From positions 682,001-746,000 of the forward strand of contig CAWCJC010000001.1 of assembly GCA_963795835.1 (NCBI GenBank): 64,000 nucleotides of DNA. The letters are read 5' to 3'. The notes beneath the pieces are model-generated. The model did not search any database, had not been told where the DNA came from, and saw only the letters and a list, made by a program, of their open reading frames with translations. The number at the start of each line of letters is the position of its first letter. The first letter of the stretch is position 1. Positions 45,457-55,708 of this stretch are shown here, piece after piece. The position numbers and the translations under genes are program-made. Origin of the DNA: JALYXI01 sp963795835. Lineage in GTDB: Bacteria; Acidobacteriota; Terriglobia; Bryobacterales; Bryobacteraceae.

Positions 45457-46233
45457 CTCAAAACCCCAGCGCCATAATCCTGTAAGAGTCGTCAGCTCCT
45501 GCGGGGGCTCCAGTCCTAGAAAGTGGAATGCCGCTCGAAGTTCAGCCGGATCCCCGTTTGCTGAAATGGCCGGTGCGTGAGTCTGCTTACTGAGCTTTTC
45601 CCCCATGGCATTGCGCGCAATCGGCAGGTGCTTGTAGCGGGGGATGGGATAGCCGAGCAGTTTCTGAAGATAATTCTGGCGCGGCGTGCAATCGAGCAAG
45701 TCCGCCCCCCGCACCACATCCGTAATTCCCTGCTCCGCATCGTCCACCACCACAGCAAGATGGTAGGAGAAGACTCCATCGGCTCTCCGGATCACGAAAT
45801 CGGGTTCGTCTTCCGCGCGCACTCTCCAGCTTACGGCCGAACTCGCGGGGACGCCTTCCTCCCGGCATCCCCTGACGCAGCCGGCTCGGGAGCAAACACA
45901 GGGATAACAGAGCCCGCGCTCCTGCAGACGTTCAAGAGCGTCCTGGTATGCCTCAAGTCGCGTACTCTGCCACAGAATTTCGCCGTCCCATTCGAACCCA
46001 AACGCGCGCAGGGTGTGCAAAATCCCCTCCGCAGAACCGGGCACCACGCGAGGCGGATCCAGATCTTCAATCCGCACCAGCCACTCACCTTTGTTACGCC
46101 GCGCATCCAGGTAGCTGCCCGCCGCGGCCACCAGGGATCCGAAATGGAGCGGCCCCGAGGGAGTGGGAGCAAAACGCCCGCGATACGCTCCGCGGGGAAG
46201 ATACTCTCGATACAATATGCCTGTGCGCGCCAT
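45400..46233 (-). CDS. gluQ: glutamyl-Q tRNA(Asp) synthetase
   Basis: A 277-aa GluRS-like catalytic fragment without an anticodon-binding domain, which glutamylates queuosine in tRNA-Asp. The HIGH-like motif is FAPTPSGPLHFGSL, the KMSKS-like motif is GEKLSKQTHA, and RIEDLDPPRVVPGS is typical. A cysteine-rich segment (CYPCVCSRAGC) fits the zinc site. I chose ATG 46231-46233 because the core begins some 15 residues later; a longer upstream frame exists. The 5' end overlaps the divergent cytochrome gene by 17 bases, so one of the two starts may need adjusting. Confidence 0.9.
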   Translation of the reverse strand: MARTGILYREYLPRGAYRGRFAPTPSGPLHFGSLVAAAGSYLDARRNKGEWLVRIEDLDPPRVVPGSAEGILHTLRAFGFEWDGEILWQSTRLEAYQDALERLQERGLCYPCVCSRAGCVRGCREEGVPASSAVSWRVRAEDEPDFVIRRADGVFSYHLAVVVDDAEQGITDVVRGADLLDCTPRQNYLQKLLGYPIPRYKHLPIARNAMGEKLSKQTHAPAISANGDPAELRAAFHFLGLEPPQELTTLTGLWRWGFELGGCADSDPHRQTRRHTQ

Positions 46234-47512
46234 CGCGATCCTCCTGTTTACGGCCAATCTTCTCGCGGCCCAGACGTATTCGCATGAGATTCGGCCCATC
46301 CTGGCACAGCACTGCGCCGGTTGTCATAGCCCCGGACAAATCGCGCCGATGTCCTTTACTACGTACCGCCAGGTTCGTCCCTGGGCCGCTGCCATACGCG
46401 AAGCCGTTACCCAGGGCACCATGCCGCCCTGGCACGCGGCTCCCGGCGCGGCGCACGCGTTCAAGAACGACCGTTCTCTTTCCGCCAACGAAAAGGCTAC
46501 CATCCGAGCCTGGGCGGATCACAATGCTCCCGAAGGCGACGCCACTCCCCCGCTCGCCGTCCCTGCTGCGAACTCCACCTGGAAGCTGGGGAAACCAGAC
46601 ATCACGATCCAGGTGCCTGGCTTTCAGGTGCCCGCGCAAGGTCCACTCCCCTATACATTCCTAATCGCGCCCGTTCACTTCGAGCACGACACCTGGGTTC
46701 GCGCCGCCGAATACCGCATCGACCAGCGTCAGGCCATCCATCACATCAATGCGTTCATCCGTTCTCCGGGTTCCAGTTACTTGGAGGGCTTCCCCCGCAA
46801 TCAGCTCTTTGTCCCCTCCGTAGCGGAACGCGCCAAGCGAAGGCCCAATGAAGCCGTCTTCTCCCGCCGCGAACTGCTGCTCGGTTATGAGCCCGGCTAC
46901 GTGCCAACTCCTTGGCTGGACGATGGTGCGAAGCTGATCCGCGCCGGCAGCGACATCATTCTGGAGATGCACTTCAACCCGAATGGTAAGGCGGCAGTCG
47001 ACCATTCCGAACTTGGCCTCTACTTCGCGCCCGAACCTCCTCGATATCGAATCCTGGCGATCGACACCTTACGCGATGTCGATCTGGCCATTCCTGCCGA
47101 TTCCGCCAGTTACCATTCCGAAGCCTCCATGACGCTTGGTCAACCGGCACGCCTGCTCTCGCTGCAACCACACATGCATGTGCGCGGAAGCAGCATGAAC
47201 GTGAAGGCCTTTTATCCGGAGGGCCGCTCGGAAACCTTGATCGACGTCCCGCACTACGATTTCAATTGGCAGACCACGTATGTCCTGGCCCAGCCCGCCC
47301 TTTTGCCTAAGGGCACGCGAATCGTGTCAGTCGCGGGTTACGACAACACTGCCAACAACAAGTTCAATCCCGATCCTGCCGCGACCGTACACTGGGGCGA
47401 TCAGACCACCGATGAGATGCACGTCGCGTTTCTTGAGCTGGTGATCGACCGCGACTCCGACCCGAACTCGCTCTTCGAGGCCGCGCCGAAAATGATCCGC
47501 GCGTCCCAATGA
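46217..47512 (+). CDS. exported cytochrome c/copper type II monooxygenase-like protein
   Basis: A 431-aa protein starting at ATG 46217. Signal peptide RAIAILLFTANLLAA-QT. The heme-binding motif CAGCH (33-37) opens a cytochrome-like domain that includes GTMPPWHA. The second part resembles peptidylglycine monooxygenase (PHM)-type copper domains: RQAIHHINAF, IILEMHFNPNG and LQPHMHVRGSSM, with histidine pairs that can bind copper. Proteins of this make-up are frequent in Acidobacteriota with unknown substrates. The start overlaps the divergent gluQ start. Confidence 0.83.
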   Translation: MPVRAIAILLFTANLLAAQTYSHEIRPILAQHCAGCHSPGQIAPMSFTTYRQVRPWAAAIREAVTQGTMPPWHAAPGAAHAFKNDRSLSANEKATIRAWADHNAPEGDATPPLAVPAANSTWKLGKPDITIQVPGFQVPAQGPLPYTFLIAPVHFEHDTWVRAAEYRIDQRQAIHHINAFIRSPGSSYLEGFPRNQLFVPSVAERAKRRPNEAVFSRRELLLGYEPGYVPTPWLDDGAKLIRAGSDIILEMHFNPNGKAAVDHSELGLYFAPEPPRYRILAIDTLRDVDLAIPADSASYHSEASMTLGQPARLLSLQPHMHVRGSSMNVKAFYPEGRSETLIDVPHYDFNWQTTYVLAQPALLPKGTRIVSVAGYDNTANNKFNPDPAATVHWGDQTTDEMHVAFLELVIDRDSDPNSLFEAAPKMIRASQ

Positions 47513-47567
47513 CAGTGAAGGATAAGACGAACTTCCACCGGCTGCGTGCGTTCCTGGCGCAAGCCGG

Positions 47568-49619
47568 ATGAAGATTGCGCTTCTGGTTCACGATTACCAT
47601 CGCTCCGGCGGCCATAGCCGCTATGTAGCGGAATTGGCGTCGCGATGGGCGGCGAATCATGAGGTACACGTCTTTGCGAATACGTTTGAACCTGAGCCGG
47701 GAGTCACGTTCCACCGGGTACCGGCCAGCCGCTCGAACGCGCTCGCACTGATCCTCACGTTCCGGCGTAATGCAAGCCGCATGCTGCGCGGCATGCATTT
47801 CGATATCGTCCATGACCAGGGACTTTGCGCCACAAAGCCAAACGTGATCACCGCGCACATCGTGAATCGCGCGTGGTCGCAAGCAAGGCCGGATGCCGGT
47901 TTGAAGGAGCGGCTCTTCGGGGCCCTGATCGGCGCGCTGGAGCAATGGCAGTACGGCCGGGCACAGGTGATTGCGGTCTCTGAGCGGGTGCGCCACGATC
48001 TGAAAACAGCTTATGGCGTGGAAGCTCCGGTTACGGTAATCCATCACGGCGTTGATGCGGAGAAGTTCACGCCCACGGTGAAGAACCGCGGCTCCGAACC
48101 GAACTATCTCTTCGTTGGCGATTTCCGAAAGGGTGTCGAAGCCGCTATCCGTGCTCTCGAGTCGGGCCGTCTGGTCTGCGTCGGGAGCACGCCGCCTGAG
48201 CCGTACCGGCAATTGGCGAAACAGCTTGGGCGCGCGGATCGCGTTGAGTTTCACGGAGCAACGAACAGGATTGAGGAGTATTACGCCAAAGCCGATGTCC
48301 TGCTGCTCCCTACGCCATACGATGCCTTCGGCATGGTGGTCCTCGAAGCGATGGCTTCGGGTCTGCCGGTGGTGGTAAGCCGGAACGCGGGCGCGAGTGA
48401 GCTGATTGAACATGGCGTAAATGGGTTTGTCTTGCAGGACAACGCAGATCTTTCCGCGCTCATGCAGCAGGCCGCGAAGAGTGATGTCGGAGCAGCGGCC
48501 CGCCAAACAGCGCTGGCTCACTCCTGGGATCGCGTGGCTGCCGAAACCATGGCTGTCTATGAACGCGCCCGAACCGCGCCGAAGCTTCTCGCCTTCGCGA
48601 CACAGGGCGCCGGCGGCAATGACGAAGCACGTCTCCGGGCACTGCTTGCAAACCATCCCGCGGATTGGTTCCCATTCCGGCGCACGTTCAATCTCGATCT
48701 TTGGCGAACGCTGATCAGGTCCCGCTACCCTCTCGTCGTGATGGAAGGAACCGGGATTGCGGGCGGACTTCCGCTGATCGCCGCCAAGTTCCTGGCTGGG
48801 CAGCGCTACATCGTCAGCAGCGGCGATGCCGTCGCACCGTTCGTTCGGCAAAAACAGCCCTGGCTGACACCGCTCTTCGCACTGTATGAGCGGTTGCTCT
48901 ACCGGCACGCGGCAGGCTTCATCGGCTGGTCGCCGTATCTCACGGGACGGGCTCTCACCTTCGGCGTTCCCCGCGCCGCCACTGCCGCCGGATGGTCCCC
49001 CAGCTCACTTCGAAGCAGTCACGGCCCACGCACCCGCGAACAACTCGGGATCCCTCAAGACGCGCTCGTCATCGGCATCGTGGGCTCGCTTGCCTGGACC
49101 GCGAGCGTCCGTTACTGCTACGGATTGGAGCTTTCCGAAGCGGCGCGCCGTACGCAGCGTCCGGACATTCGCTTCCTGATTGTCGGCGAGGGCAATGGCC
49201 GTGCGGAATTGGCGCGCCTTTCCGATCCCCGCGTGATTCTCACCGGCTTCGTTCCGCGCGAAACTGTGCCGGACTACTTAGCCGCAATGGATCTGGCGAG
49301 CCTGCCACAAAGCTGCGACGGCGTCGGCTCCTTCCGCTACACCACCAAGCTCAGCGAATATCTAACCGCCGGGCTGCCCGTGGTCACCGGTCAGATTCCG
49401 GCTGCCTACGATCTCGACGAGGGCTGGCTCTGGCGCCTGCCCGGCCGCGCTCCCTGGACCGAAACCTATATCGAGGCGCTTGCAAAGTTGCTGGATTCCC
49501 TCACTCCGGCGGAGCTTGCGCGCAAGCGCGATTGCGTCCCCGGCGCGCTTCCCCTGTTCGATCGCGCGGCACAGGTTCGCCGTGTGACGAATCTGATCGA
49601 CGACGTTCTATGCGAGTAG
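47568..49619 (+). CDS. protein with two tandem GT-B glycosyltransferase domains
   Basis: A 683-aa protein made of two complete GT-B-like halves. Half one (1-330) is GT4: LVHDYHRSGGHSRYVAELAS, VIHHGVDAEKFTP and the EX7E-type PYDAFGMVVLEAMASGLPVV. Half two (about 335-683) has its own donor domain: IGIVGSLAWTASVRYCY, FLIVGEGNGRAELARL, and SLPQSCDGVGSFRYTTKLSEYL followed by AGLPVVTG. Between them PLVVMEGTGIAGGLPL belongs to the second acceptor domain. It could add two sugars in sequence to an exopolysaccharide or glycan (inference). First gene of the cluster. Confidence 0.87.
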   Translation: MKIALLVHDYHRSGGHSRYVAELASRWAANHEVHVFANTFEPEPGVTFHRVPASRSNALALILTFRRNASRMLRGMHFDIVHDQGLCATKPNVITAHIVNRAWSQARPDAGLKERLFGALIGALEQWQYGRAQVIAVSERVRHDLKTAYGVEAPVTVIHHGVDAEKFTPTVKNRGSEPNYLFVGDFRKGVEAAIRALESGRLVCVGSTPPEPYRQLAKQLGRADRVEFHGATNRIEEYYAKADVLLLPTPYDAFGMVVLEAMASGLPVVVSRNAGASELIEHGVNGFVLQDNADLSALMQQAAKSDVGAAARQTALAHSWDRVAAETMAVYERARTAPKLLAFATQGAGGNDEARLRALLANHPADWFPFRRTFNLDLWRTLIRSRYPLVVMEGTGIAGGLPLIAAKFLAGQRYIVSSGDAVAPFVRQKQPWLTPLFALYERLLYRHAAGFIGWSPYLTGRALTFGVPRAATAAGWSPSSLRSSHGPRTREQLGIPQDALVIGIVGSLAWTASVRYCYGLELSEAARRTQRPDIRFLIVGEGNGRAELARLSDPRVILTGFVPRETVPDYLAAMDLASLPQSCDGVGSFRYTTKLSEYLTAGLPVVTGQIPAAYDLDEGWLWRLPGRAPWTETYIEALAKLLDSLTPAELARKRDCVPGALPLFDRAAQVRRVTNLIDDVLCE

Positions 49620-50701
49620 CTCTCCTGTGCGATTCGCCGGATGAACACTGGCCCAGCATGGATATCGTCGGCGACATGCTGCAACAGAACCTCCGTCCTC
49701 CGATAGAGCCGCAACAGATCCTGCGGCCGATTCGCAAAGTCACTCCCAACCTTGCGCTGAACCGGCTATGGCTTCGTTTTGTCGATTACCCACGCTGGGT
49801 TCGGCGCAATCGCTCCCGCTTCGATGTATTCCACATTGTGGATCATTCGTATTCGCAGTTAGCCCACGAGCTTCCGCCGGAGCGCACGGTCATCACCTGC
49901 CACGACATCGATACTTTTCGTTCCGTACTGGAACCGAAGCAGCACCCTCGCAGTCCCGCCTTCCGGATGATGACCAAACGAATCCTCGCCGGTTTCGAAC
50001 GCGCCGCTCACGTCGCCTGCGATAGCAGCGCTACGCTGGCCGATCTGGAACGTTTCAACGTGCTGCCTCGTGCCCGCATGTCCGTAGTCCCGCTTGGCAC
50101 GCATCCCTCCTGCTCCCCGGAACCCGATCCCGAAGCCGACTTGAAAGCCGCTGCGCTCCTCGGCCCCCCCGGCCAAACTGTGGACATTCTCCACGTCGGA
50201 AGCACCATCGCCCGCAAGCGCATCGATGTCCTTCTGCGCGTCTTTGCTGAGGCCAAAAGAACAATCCCGAATTTGCGTCTTCTTCGGGTAGGCGGCCCGT
50301 TCACCCCCGAACAAGCGGCGATGGCGGGAGAAGGCGTGCTGGTGCTTCCGTTTGTGGACCGCGCGACCTTAGCGGCCATTTATCGGCGCGCCTCTCTGGT
50401 CCTGCTTCCCTCAGACGCAGAAGGCTTTGGTCTTCCCGTTACCGAAGCGCTCGCCTGCGGCACGCCGGTTCTGGCAAGCGATTTGCCGGTGCTCCGCGAG
50501 GTCGGCGGACACGCTGCCGAATACTGCCTACCAGCCGATGTTCCTTCCTGGACAGCAGCACTATTGAGGCTTATTGCCGAACGAGATGAATTCCCACAGT
50601 CCTGGGAAACAAGGCGATTGAAAGGTATCGCGCAATCGCAGCTGTTTTCCTGGGCAAACTATTCCATTTGCATGACTAACGTGTACAATAAACTTCTTTG
50701 A
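49610..50701 (+). CDS. GT4-family glycosyltransferase
   Basis: A 363-aa GT-B glycosyltransferase. The ATG at 49610 lies inside the end of the double glycosyltransferase gene (10-base overlap). Features are HIVDHSYSQLAHELP, ITCHDIDTF, DILHVGSTIARKRIDVLL and the GT4 EX7E block DAEGFGLPVTEALACGTPVL. Close in style to a mannosyltransferase but the sugar is unknown. It is followed by a 136-base gap before the third GT gene. Confidence 0.9.
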   Translation: MRVALLCDSPDEHWPSMDIVGDMLQQNLRPPIEPQQILRPIRKVTPNLALNRLWLRFVDYPRWVRRNRSRFDVFHIVDHSYSQLAHELPPERTVITCHDIDTFRSVLEPKQHPRSPAFRMMTKRILAGFERAAHVACDSSATLADLERFNVLPRARMSVVPLGTHPSCSPEPDPEADLKAAALLGPPGQTVDILHVGSTIARKRIDVLLRVFAEAKRTIPNLRLLRVGGPFTPEQAAMAGEGVLVLPFVDRATLAAIYRRASLVLLPSDAEGFGLPVTEALACGTPVLASDLPVLREVGGHAAEYCLPADVPSWTAALLRLIAERDEFPQSWETRRLKGIAQSQLFSWANYSICMTNVYNKLL

Positions 50702-50837
50702 GCCATAATTTACCGTGAGTATGCGTACCAAGGTGTTTTGAAAACGTAACCAGCGCAGATGCTGACGAACCCACGCAATCTCACAGAGAAGCGAAGCATT
50801 TCCTAAAACCCGGCATTTCGGCTTCCTCAAGGACCGA

Positions 50838-51938
50838 TTGCGTGTCTTGCAGGTGGGCAAATTCTATCCTCCGGAATATGGAGGGATGGAAAACCATCTC
50901 CATGTGCTCTGCAATGAACTGCGCGATTCCGTGGAACAAAGCGTCCTGGTCGCGAATAAGACTCGTCAGAGCCTAACTGAAACCGTCGATGGCATTTCCG
51001 TGGTTCGCATGGGTGCCCTGCTCGATTTCTTTGGTGCCCCGGTTTGCCCATCTATGGTGCAGGCGCTCCGCTCCACCAAGGCGGATCTGCTTCACATCCA
51101 CCTTCCCAATCCGATAGCCGTGCTCGCCTATCTCGCTAGCGGCTTTTCGGGCCCGCTGGTTTTCACGTATCACAGCGATATCGTGCGGCAGAAACTCTTA
51201 GGATCTGCTTTCTCCGCCATCCTGCACCGCGCACTTGACCGTTCGGCCGCGATTATCGCGACTTCGGACAAGTACATTGAAACGTCGCCCATTCTGCAAG
51301 CTCATCGCGATAAGTGCCGCGTAATTCCGCTGGGCATCCCGCTCGAACGCTTTCACAGCCCCGACCCCCACATCGTGGACTGGATCCGGAATCAGTATGG
51401 GCCTTCCATCGTCGTAGCCGTGGGGCGATTGGTGCACTATAAAGGTTTTGAGCACCTGATCCGGGCCATGAAGCGCGTGGACGGCCACTTGCTGCTGATC
51501 GGGAACGGCCCGTTGCGCGCGGAACTGGAAGCCCTGGCGCGTTCTCTTGGCATACACGAACGCGTCACCATCCTGAGCGGAGTTGCCGATGTCGTGCCGT
51601 ATTATCACGCCGCGGACGTTTTTGTCCTGCCTTCCGTCAATCGCAGCGAAGCGTTCGGATTGGTGCAGGTGGAAGCCATGGCCTGCGGCAAGCCCGTGGT
51701 CAACACCCAACTTGCCAGTGGCGTAACGTTCGTTTCGCGGCATGAGGAGACCGGAATCACGGTGCCTCCCTCAGATGCAAACGCTCTCTCTGCGGCCCTG
51801 AATACGCTCCTGAAGAGTCCGGAAATGCGTGCCCGCTTGGGGAGCGCCGCCCGCATCCGTGTGGCCACCGAGTTCAACGTGGAGGTGATGGCCAATCGCA
51901 CCCTCGCCGTCTACGAAGCTGTGATGAAAGGCCGTTGA
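50838..51938 (+). CDS. GT4-family glycosyltransferase
   Basis: A 366-aa GT-B enzyme. It begins at TTG 50838, supported by AAGGA at 50829-50833 and by the family start LQVGKFYPPEYGGMENHLH. Donor-site features are VVAVGRLVHYKGFEHLIRAM, LLIGNGPLRAELEALAR and NRSEAFGLVQVEAMACGKPVV. Its end overlaps the methyltransferase start (TTGA). It resembles enzymes of exopolysaccharide assembly. Donor sugar unknown. Confidence 0.9.
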   Translation: MRVLQVGKFYPPEYGGMENHLHVLCNELRDSVEQSVLVANKTRQSLTETVDGISVVRMGALLDFFGAPVCPSMVQALRSTKADLLHIHLPNPIAVLAYLASGFSGPLVFTYHSDIVRQKLLGSAFSAILHRALDRSAAIIATSDKYIETSPILQAHRDKCRVIPLGIPLERFHSPDPHIVDWIRNQYGPSIVVAVGRLVHYKGFEHLIRAMKRVDGHLLLIGNGPLRAELEALARSLGIHERVTILSGVADVVPYYHAADVFVLPSVNRSEAFGLVQVEAMACGKPVVNTQLASGVTFVSRHEETGITVPPSDANALSAALNTLLKSPEMRARLGSAARIRVATEFNVEVMANRTLAVYEAVMKGR

Positions 51939-52849
51939 CCTGTCCCGCCTGCCTCTCCGAAGCCCGTCTTCAAGAATCGCTTTCCACCGCTGAACTGGCC
52001 CGCCATTGGGGCCGCACCAAAGCTCATGGTCCTGCAAGCTCTGCTGAAATCGAAAGCTTTGTCCGCCAGGATATTGGCTGCGACGCAATCGAAATCCACT
52101 GCTGCACGCGATGCGCCCTGGAGTTTACCGAGCCTGCCCACACCTGGAACGCCGCGCATTACCCCCATGAGGAGCATTCTCTCGGGTGGGACCATGCGGA
52201 AGCACTTCGGACCTTGGCAAAGCTAGGCTCCCGCACGGTTCTCGATATCGGATGCGCCACCGGGCAATTCTTAGAAGAGCTGAAGACGCAGGGCCATCAG
52301 GCGACGGGAATCGATTTCTCTGCTGAGGATATCGCCATCGCCCGCGCCCGCGGCCTGGAGGCCTACGTGGCGGACCTGAGCCGCGATAATGAGTTGGTAT
52401 CCGGCAGCCGCCGTTTTCAGGTCATTACCTTGTTCCAGGTCATCGAGCACCTGGAAAGGCCGGACCTGGTCTTCGCTGGTATCGACCGGGTCGCCGCGCC
52501 CGGAGCCCTGCTGTTGATTGGTTGCCCCTCTTCGCGCCGGTACACGCGCCATTTTCATCACCCTCAACTTGTCGGATCCAGCGATTTTTGGGATTCCCCG
52601 CCCCAGCACGTTTTGCGCTGGACCCCCGAAGCGCTCACGCGATTCGGAGCCCGCCACGGCTGGCTGGTGGAGCGAATCGCTTTCGAGCCGTTGCAGCCAA
52701 GGCACGCCGCCGCCCATCTGGCCGGTTTAGGAGCTTTCTCCGGACGGCCTTGGGCTCGTCGTGCCGCAACCCTCGGGTATTTTTTGCGTTTAAGACACAG
52801 TGATTTAACAGGAATCCGCCTTTTTTGGGCAGCTCGCCGCGCGGATTAG
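51935..52849 (+). CDS. SAM-dependent methyltransferase with an N-terminal zinc-ribbon-like part
   Basis: A 304-aa class I methyltransferase. TTG 51935 is the start, coupled to the upstream GT gene. The N-terminus (TCPACLSEARL and later IHCCTRCALEF) has two cysteine pairs as in methyltransferases that act on sugars or nucleotide-bound intermediates. The SAM motif is VLDIGCATGQFLEELK with GIDFSAEDIAIAR; VITLFQVIEHLERPD is motif II. Role inferred: O-methylation of a sugar in the same glycan pathway. Confidence 0.85.
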   Translation: MTCPACLSEARLQESLSTAELARHWGRTKAHGPASSAEIESFVRQDIGCDAIEIHCCTRCALEFTEPAHTWNAAHYPHEEHSLGWDHAEALRTLAKLGSRTVLDIGCATGQFLEELKTQGHQATGIDFSAEDIAIARARGLEAYVADLSRDNELVSGSRRFQVITLFQVIEHLERPDLVFAGIDRVAAPGALLLIGCPSSRRYTRHFHHPQLVGSSDFWDSPPQHVLRWTPEALTRFGARHGWLVERIAFEPLQPRHAAAHLAGLGAFSGRPWARRAATLGYFLRLRHSDLTGIRLFWAARRAD

Positions 52850-52879
52850 CATGGGAGCATAGAAAGAGGGTATTTCTTG

Positions 52880-55708
52880 GTGAATCGTTCTTTACTCGCC
52901 TTTTTGGCGGCGCTGGAACTGGGCTGTATTGGCAGTGTCGCTTCCCGCTCGGCAGCTGCTTCTCCGCCCGTTCAGAGCGTCGCGGGAACACTTCACCTCT
53001 CGCCGCAGGGGGATCTTACGCGCGTGGCGTCGGTTGAATACCGTTTTGGCAATTTCCGGATCGCGAAACAGACTCGCCCGCCTTTTACTTTCGATTGGAA
53101 TTCCGCCTTTGCCGCCGATGGTTCAAGCCAGATCACAACCATCGCGCGCGACTACCTGGACAGAATTGTCTGGGAGACGGACCAGCCCGTAACAATTCAG
53201 AATTACGGCAATCATCGCGGAACTCATCGACAATCCGTTTAGCGGCGGTCCGGTTAGCGGCAGCGTCCCGCTCACGCTCCACGCTATTGATTCGAAGCAC
53301 TTTCCCGCTTACTGGCAGATCTTTATCGATGGTGAACTCGCCGCGCTCCGTTTTACAGATCAGGGCGGCAAGAACGAAAACACGATCACGCAGACACTGG
53401 ACACGACGCGGTATCCGAATGGTACGCACGAATTTTCTTACTCGGTCCACAGCAATGATTACAACAATTCAAACCCGTCAGGGGGCAACCTCGATTTTCG
53501 CGGTGGTGTAACGCAGAGAGTGCAGTTCGATAACGGTCGTACCTATATGGAGCCGGTGGCCAACTTACTGCACGTCTATGCCGCGCCTGGTGATACCGTC
53601 TCTTTGACATGCCAGCGCCTCTATACGAATCTCGATTCGGACGCCTGCCAAGCCCCGCAGTGGTCGTCAGCTGATCCGAGTGTCGCCGCAGTGGATGCGA
53701 GCGGCAACATGAGCGCCATCGCTCCGGGCTTCACCACTGTTACGCTCACCGAAGCGAATCTCACCACAAGTATTCGCGTCTGGGTGAAGACCGAGCCGGG
53801 TCTGCCCCATTTCATCGGCAACGGCCAGATGTCCACGAGCTATATCGAGGGAAGTTCCGTTTTCGTCATCTCTCCCTTTCTGCTCGACCCGGCTTCCGTG
53901 CGGAGCGATCCGGCGCTGCTCGCTCAGGTGAAGCTTGCGGGCGTGAACACCCTCTCCCGAGGTTTCTATCAGAACGTTCAGGACATCAAGACTTCCTTCG
54001 CCGATTGGAAACAGGGTTTTGACGCTCTGGTCGCGCCGGATTGGGCTTGGGCCAAGGACAATGGCTTTCACGTTCTACCGACAGGGGATGACGTGGCGCG
54101 CAACATCGGCAGCGAGGGTTGGCGGACCCTCAACTGGCCTTATGGAAAGCAGGCAGTACAGTACGCTGTCCAGAGCTTGGCCCAGAGCGGCACCGCGATT
54201 TCCGTCGACATGTTGGACGAAAGCTCCGGTTTTTGGGGCGCGAATCCCATTCCACCCGGCAAGATCGGGAGTGCTCACGCGATTCAATCTATTACCTGTG
54301 ACTCAGGAGTATGTACGGCTCTATGGCCGGAAATCGGTTCGACGCAATTTCATGATGCCGTCAATCCCGGTTTGACATTCACGCTCACGGGTGACCCGCG
54401 TCTCGCCACGCCGGCCGGGAAAACCTATCAGGTTGGCACGGTAACTGAAAATGGCTTCGTTTTTACGAGTGCTCTGCCCGTTTCCGATACCTTCAATCAG
54501 AACTTAGAGTTCCAATGGTTTGCGCGCCAGAACACCTGCTCCGGCGCTCCTTGTGCCCCACCGGTTTTGAATGACGCGCTCGCCACAATCAGTGATTGGG
54601 TTCGTTCCGCTCCTTTTACGTTTCCGATCAGTTGGCCGCCAGCGGGCATTGCGCTCCCTACTGCCCAGGCAAATTGGATGGGAAATGGCAGCGTGAGCGA
54701 CTACGCCTCGCATTATTGGGATTCCAACCAACAACGGAAAACCTACGTTTTCGGGGAAGGGATTCGGGAGACCACCAACTCCATGCTGGCTGCCTATTAT
54801 GCCCGTCAGCCCTACATGCAGCTCGATAAACCTCAAGTGATACTTCAAGGTATTTCCGGGCCCAACTACACGAAAAATTCCCCCGTGGGATTCGGTTCTT
54901 ACAATCCCCCACTCGACGATTTGCAGCATGGAGGCTTCTTACCGAAAGCGTCGTAAGCGGGATGTTTTCAGCGGCGGCAGTTGGCAATGTCGGACTCCGG
55001 CTCTATGAATTCGAGACTTTTGACAATTACGACAGCACCAAGCGGCAGGGCTTAGGCGGAGGGGGAATCCAAACGGGCGCTGGTCCCTTTTATGGAGAGG
55101 TCGCCAACTGGCAGGCGATGGCTTACGGCGCCAATGTCTTGACGAAACCGCTGCAGTCTTACTTGCTAAGCACACCGATCAACAGTCCGGCTTACGGCCG
55201 CAACCTGATTACCGCTGCGCGCCAAAGTGATGCTGGCCGCATGCTGATGATTGTGAATTCCTGGGACGGCCCCCGCCAGATCAACGTCGACTTCACTCCT
55301 TACAAATTCGGCTTCGGCGCGTTTCGCTACCGGGTAAGCGAAACCGGAATTCGCACGTTGATAGAGCCCGATAGCGCGGGAGAAACAATCACGCTCGATT
55401 CCGGCGAAACCGTGGCCTATATCTTTCCAAACGCGCAAACGTCCCCGGTGGATACCGTTTCGTTCACGCCGGAGACGCCGGGTGCTCCTAACGCTTTGCG
55501 TTATGGCTATCTCTATGAAAGCAACATCGAAGCGTTTGGAGAAGCCATTGATTGCGACAATGGCTGCTCCGTAACGGTGGACCGCACACTGGGACCGTTC
55601 TTTTATCAATGGGTCCCGGCGGGGGCGCTTCCCTCCCCTGTTAAGGTCGCATCGATTCCAATTCGGAGACCTCGGCCGGTGAAAGCCGGAAATCCAGCGC
55701 GCCAATAA
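52880..55708 (+). pseudogene. large exported Ig-like/hydrolase-like protein, two frame jumps
   Basis: Three frame segments form one protein of about 940 aa. Part 1 (GTG 52880, AGAGGG before it) has a signal peptide (SLLAFLAALELGCIGS) and reaches VETDQPVTIQN-like sequence (WETDQPVTIQN). Near 53195-53210 a net +1 leads to AELIDNPFSGGPVSGSVPLT and a long frame to a stop at 54954-54956. Near 54930-54942 a net -1 leads to LLTESVVSGMFSAAAVGNVG, open to 55708. The middle has a Big-2 Ig-like unit (SADPSVAAVDASGNMSAIAPG) and then a domain that reads like a glycoside-hydrolase barrel (inference). It closes the glycosyltransferase cluster. Confidence 0.68.
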
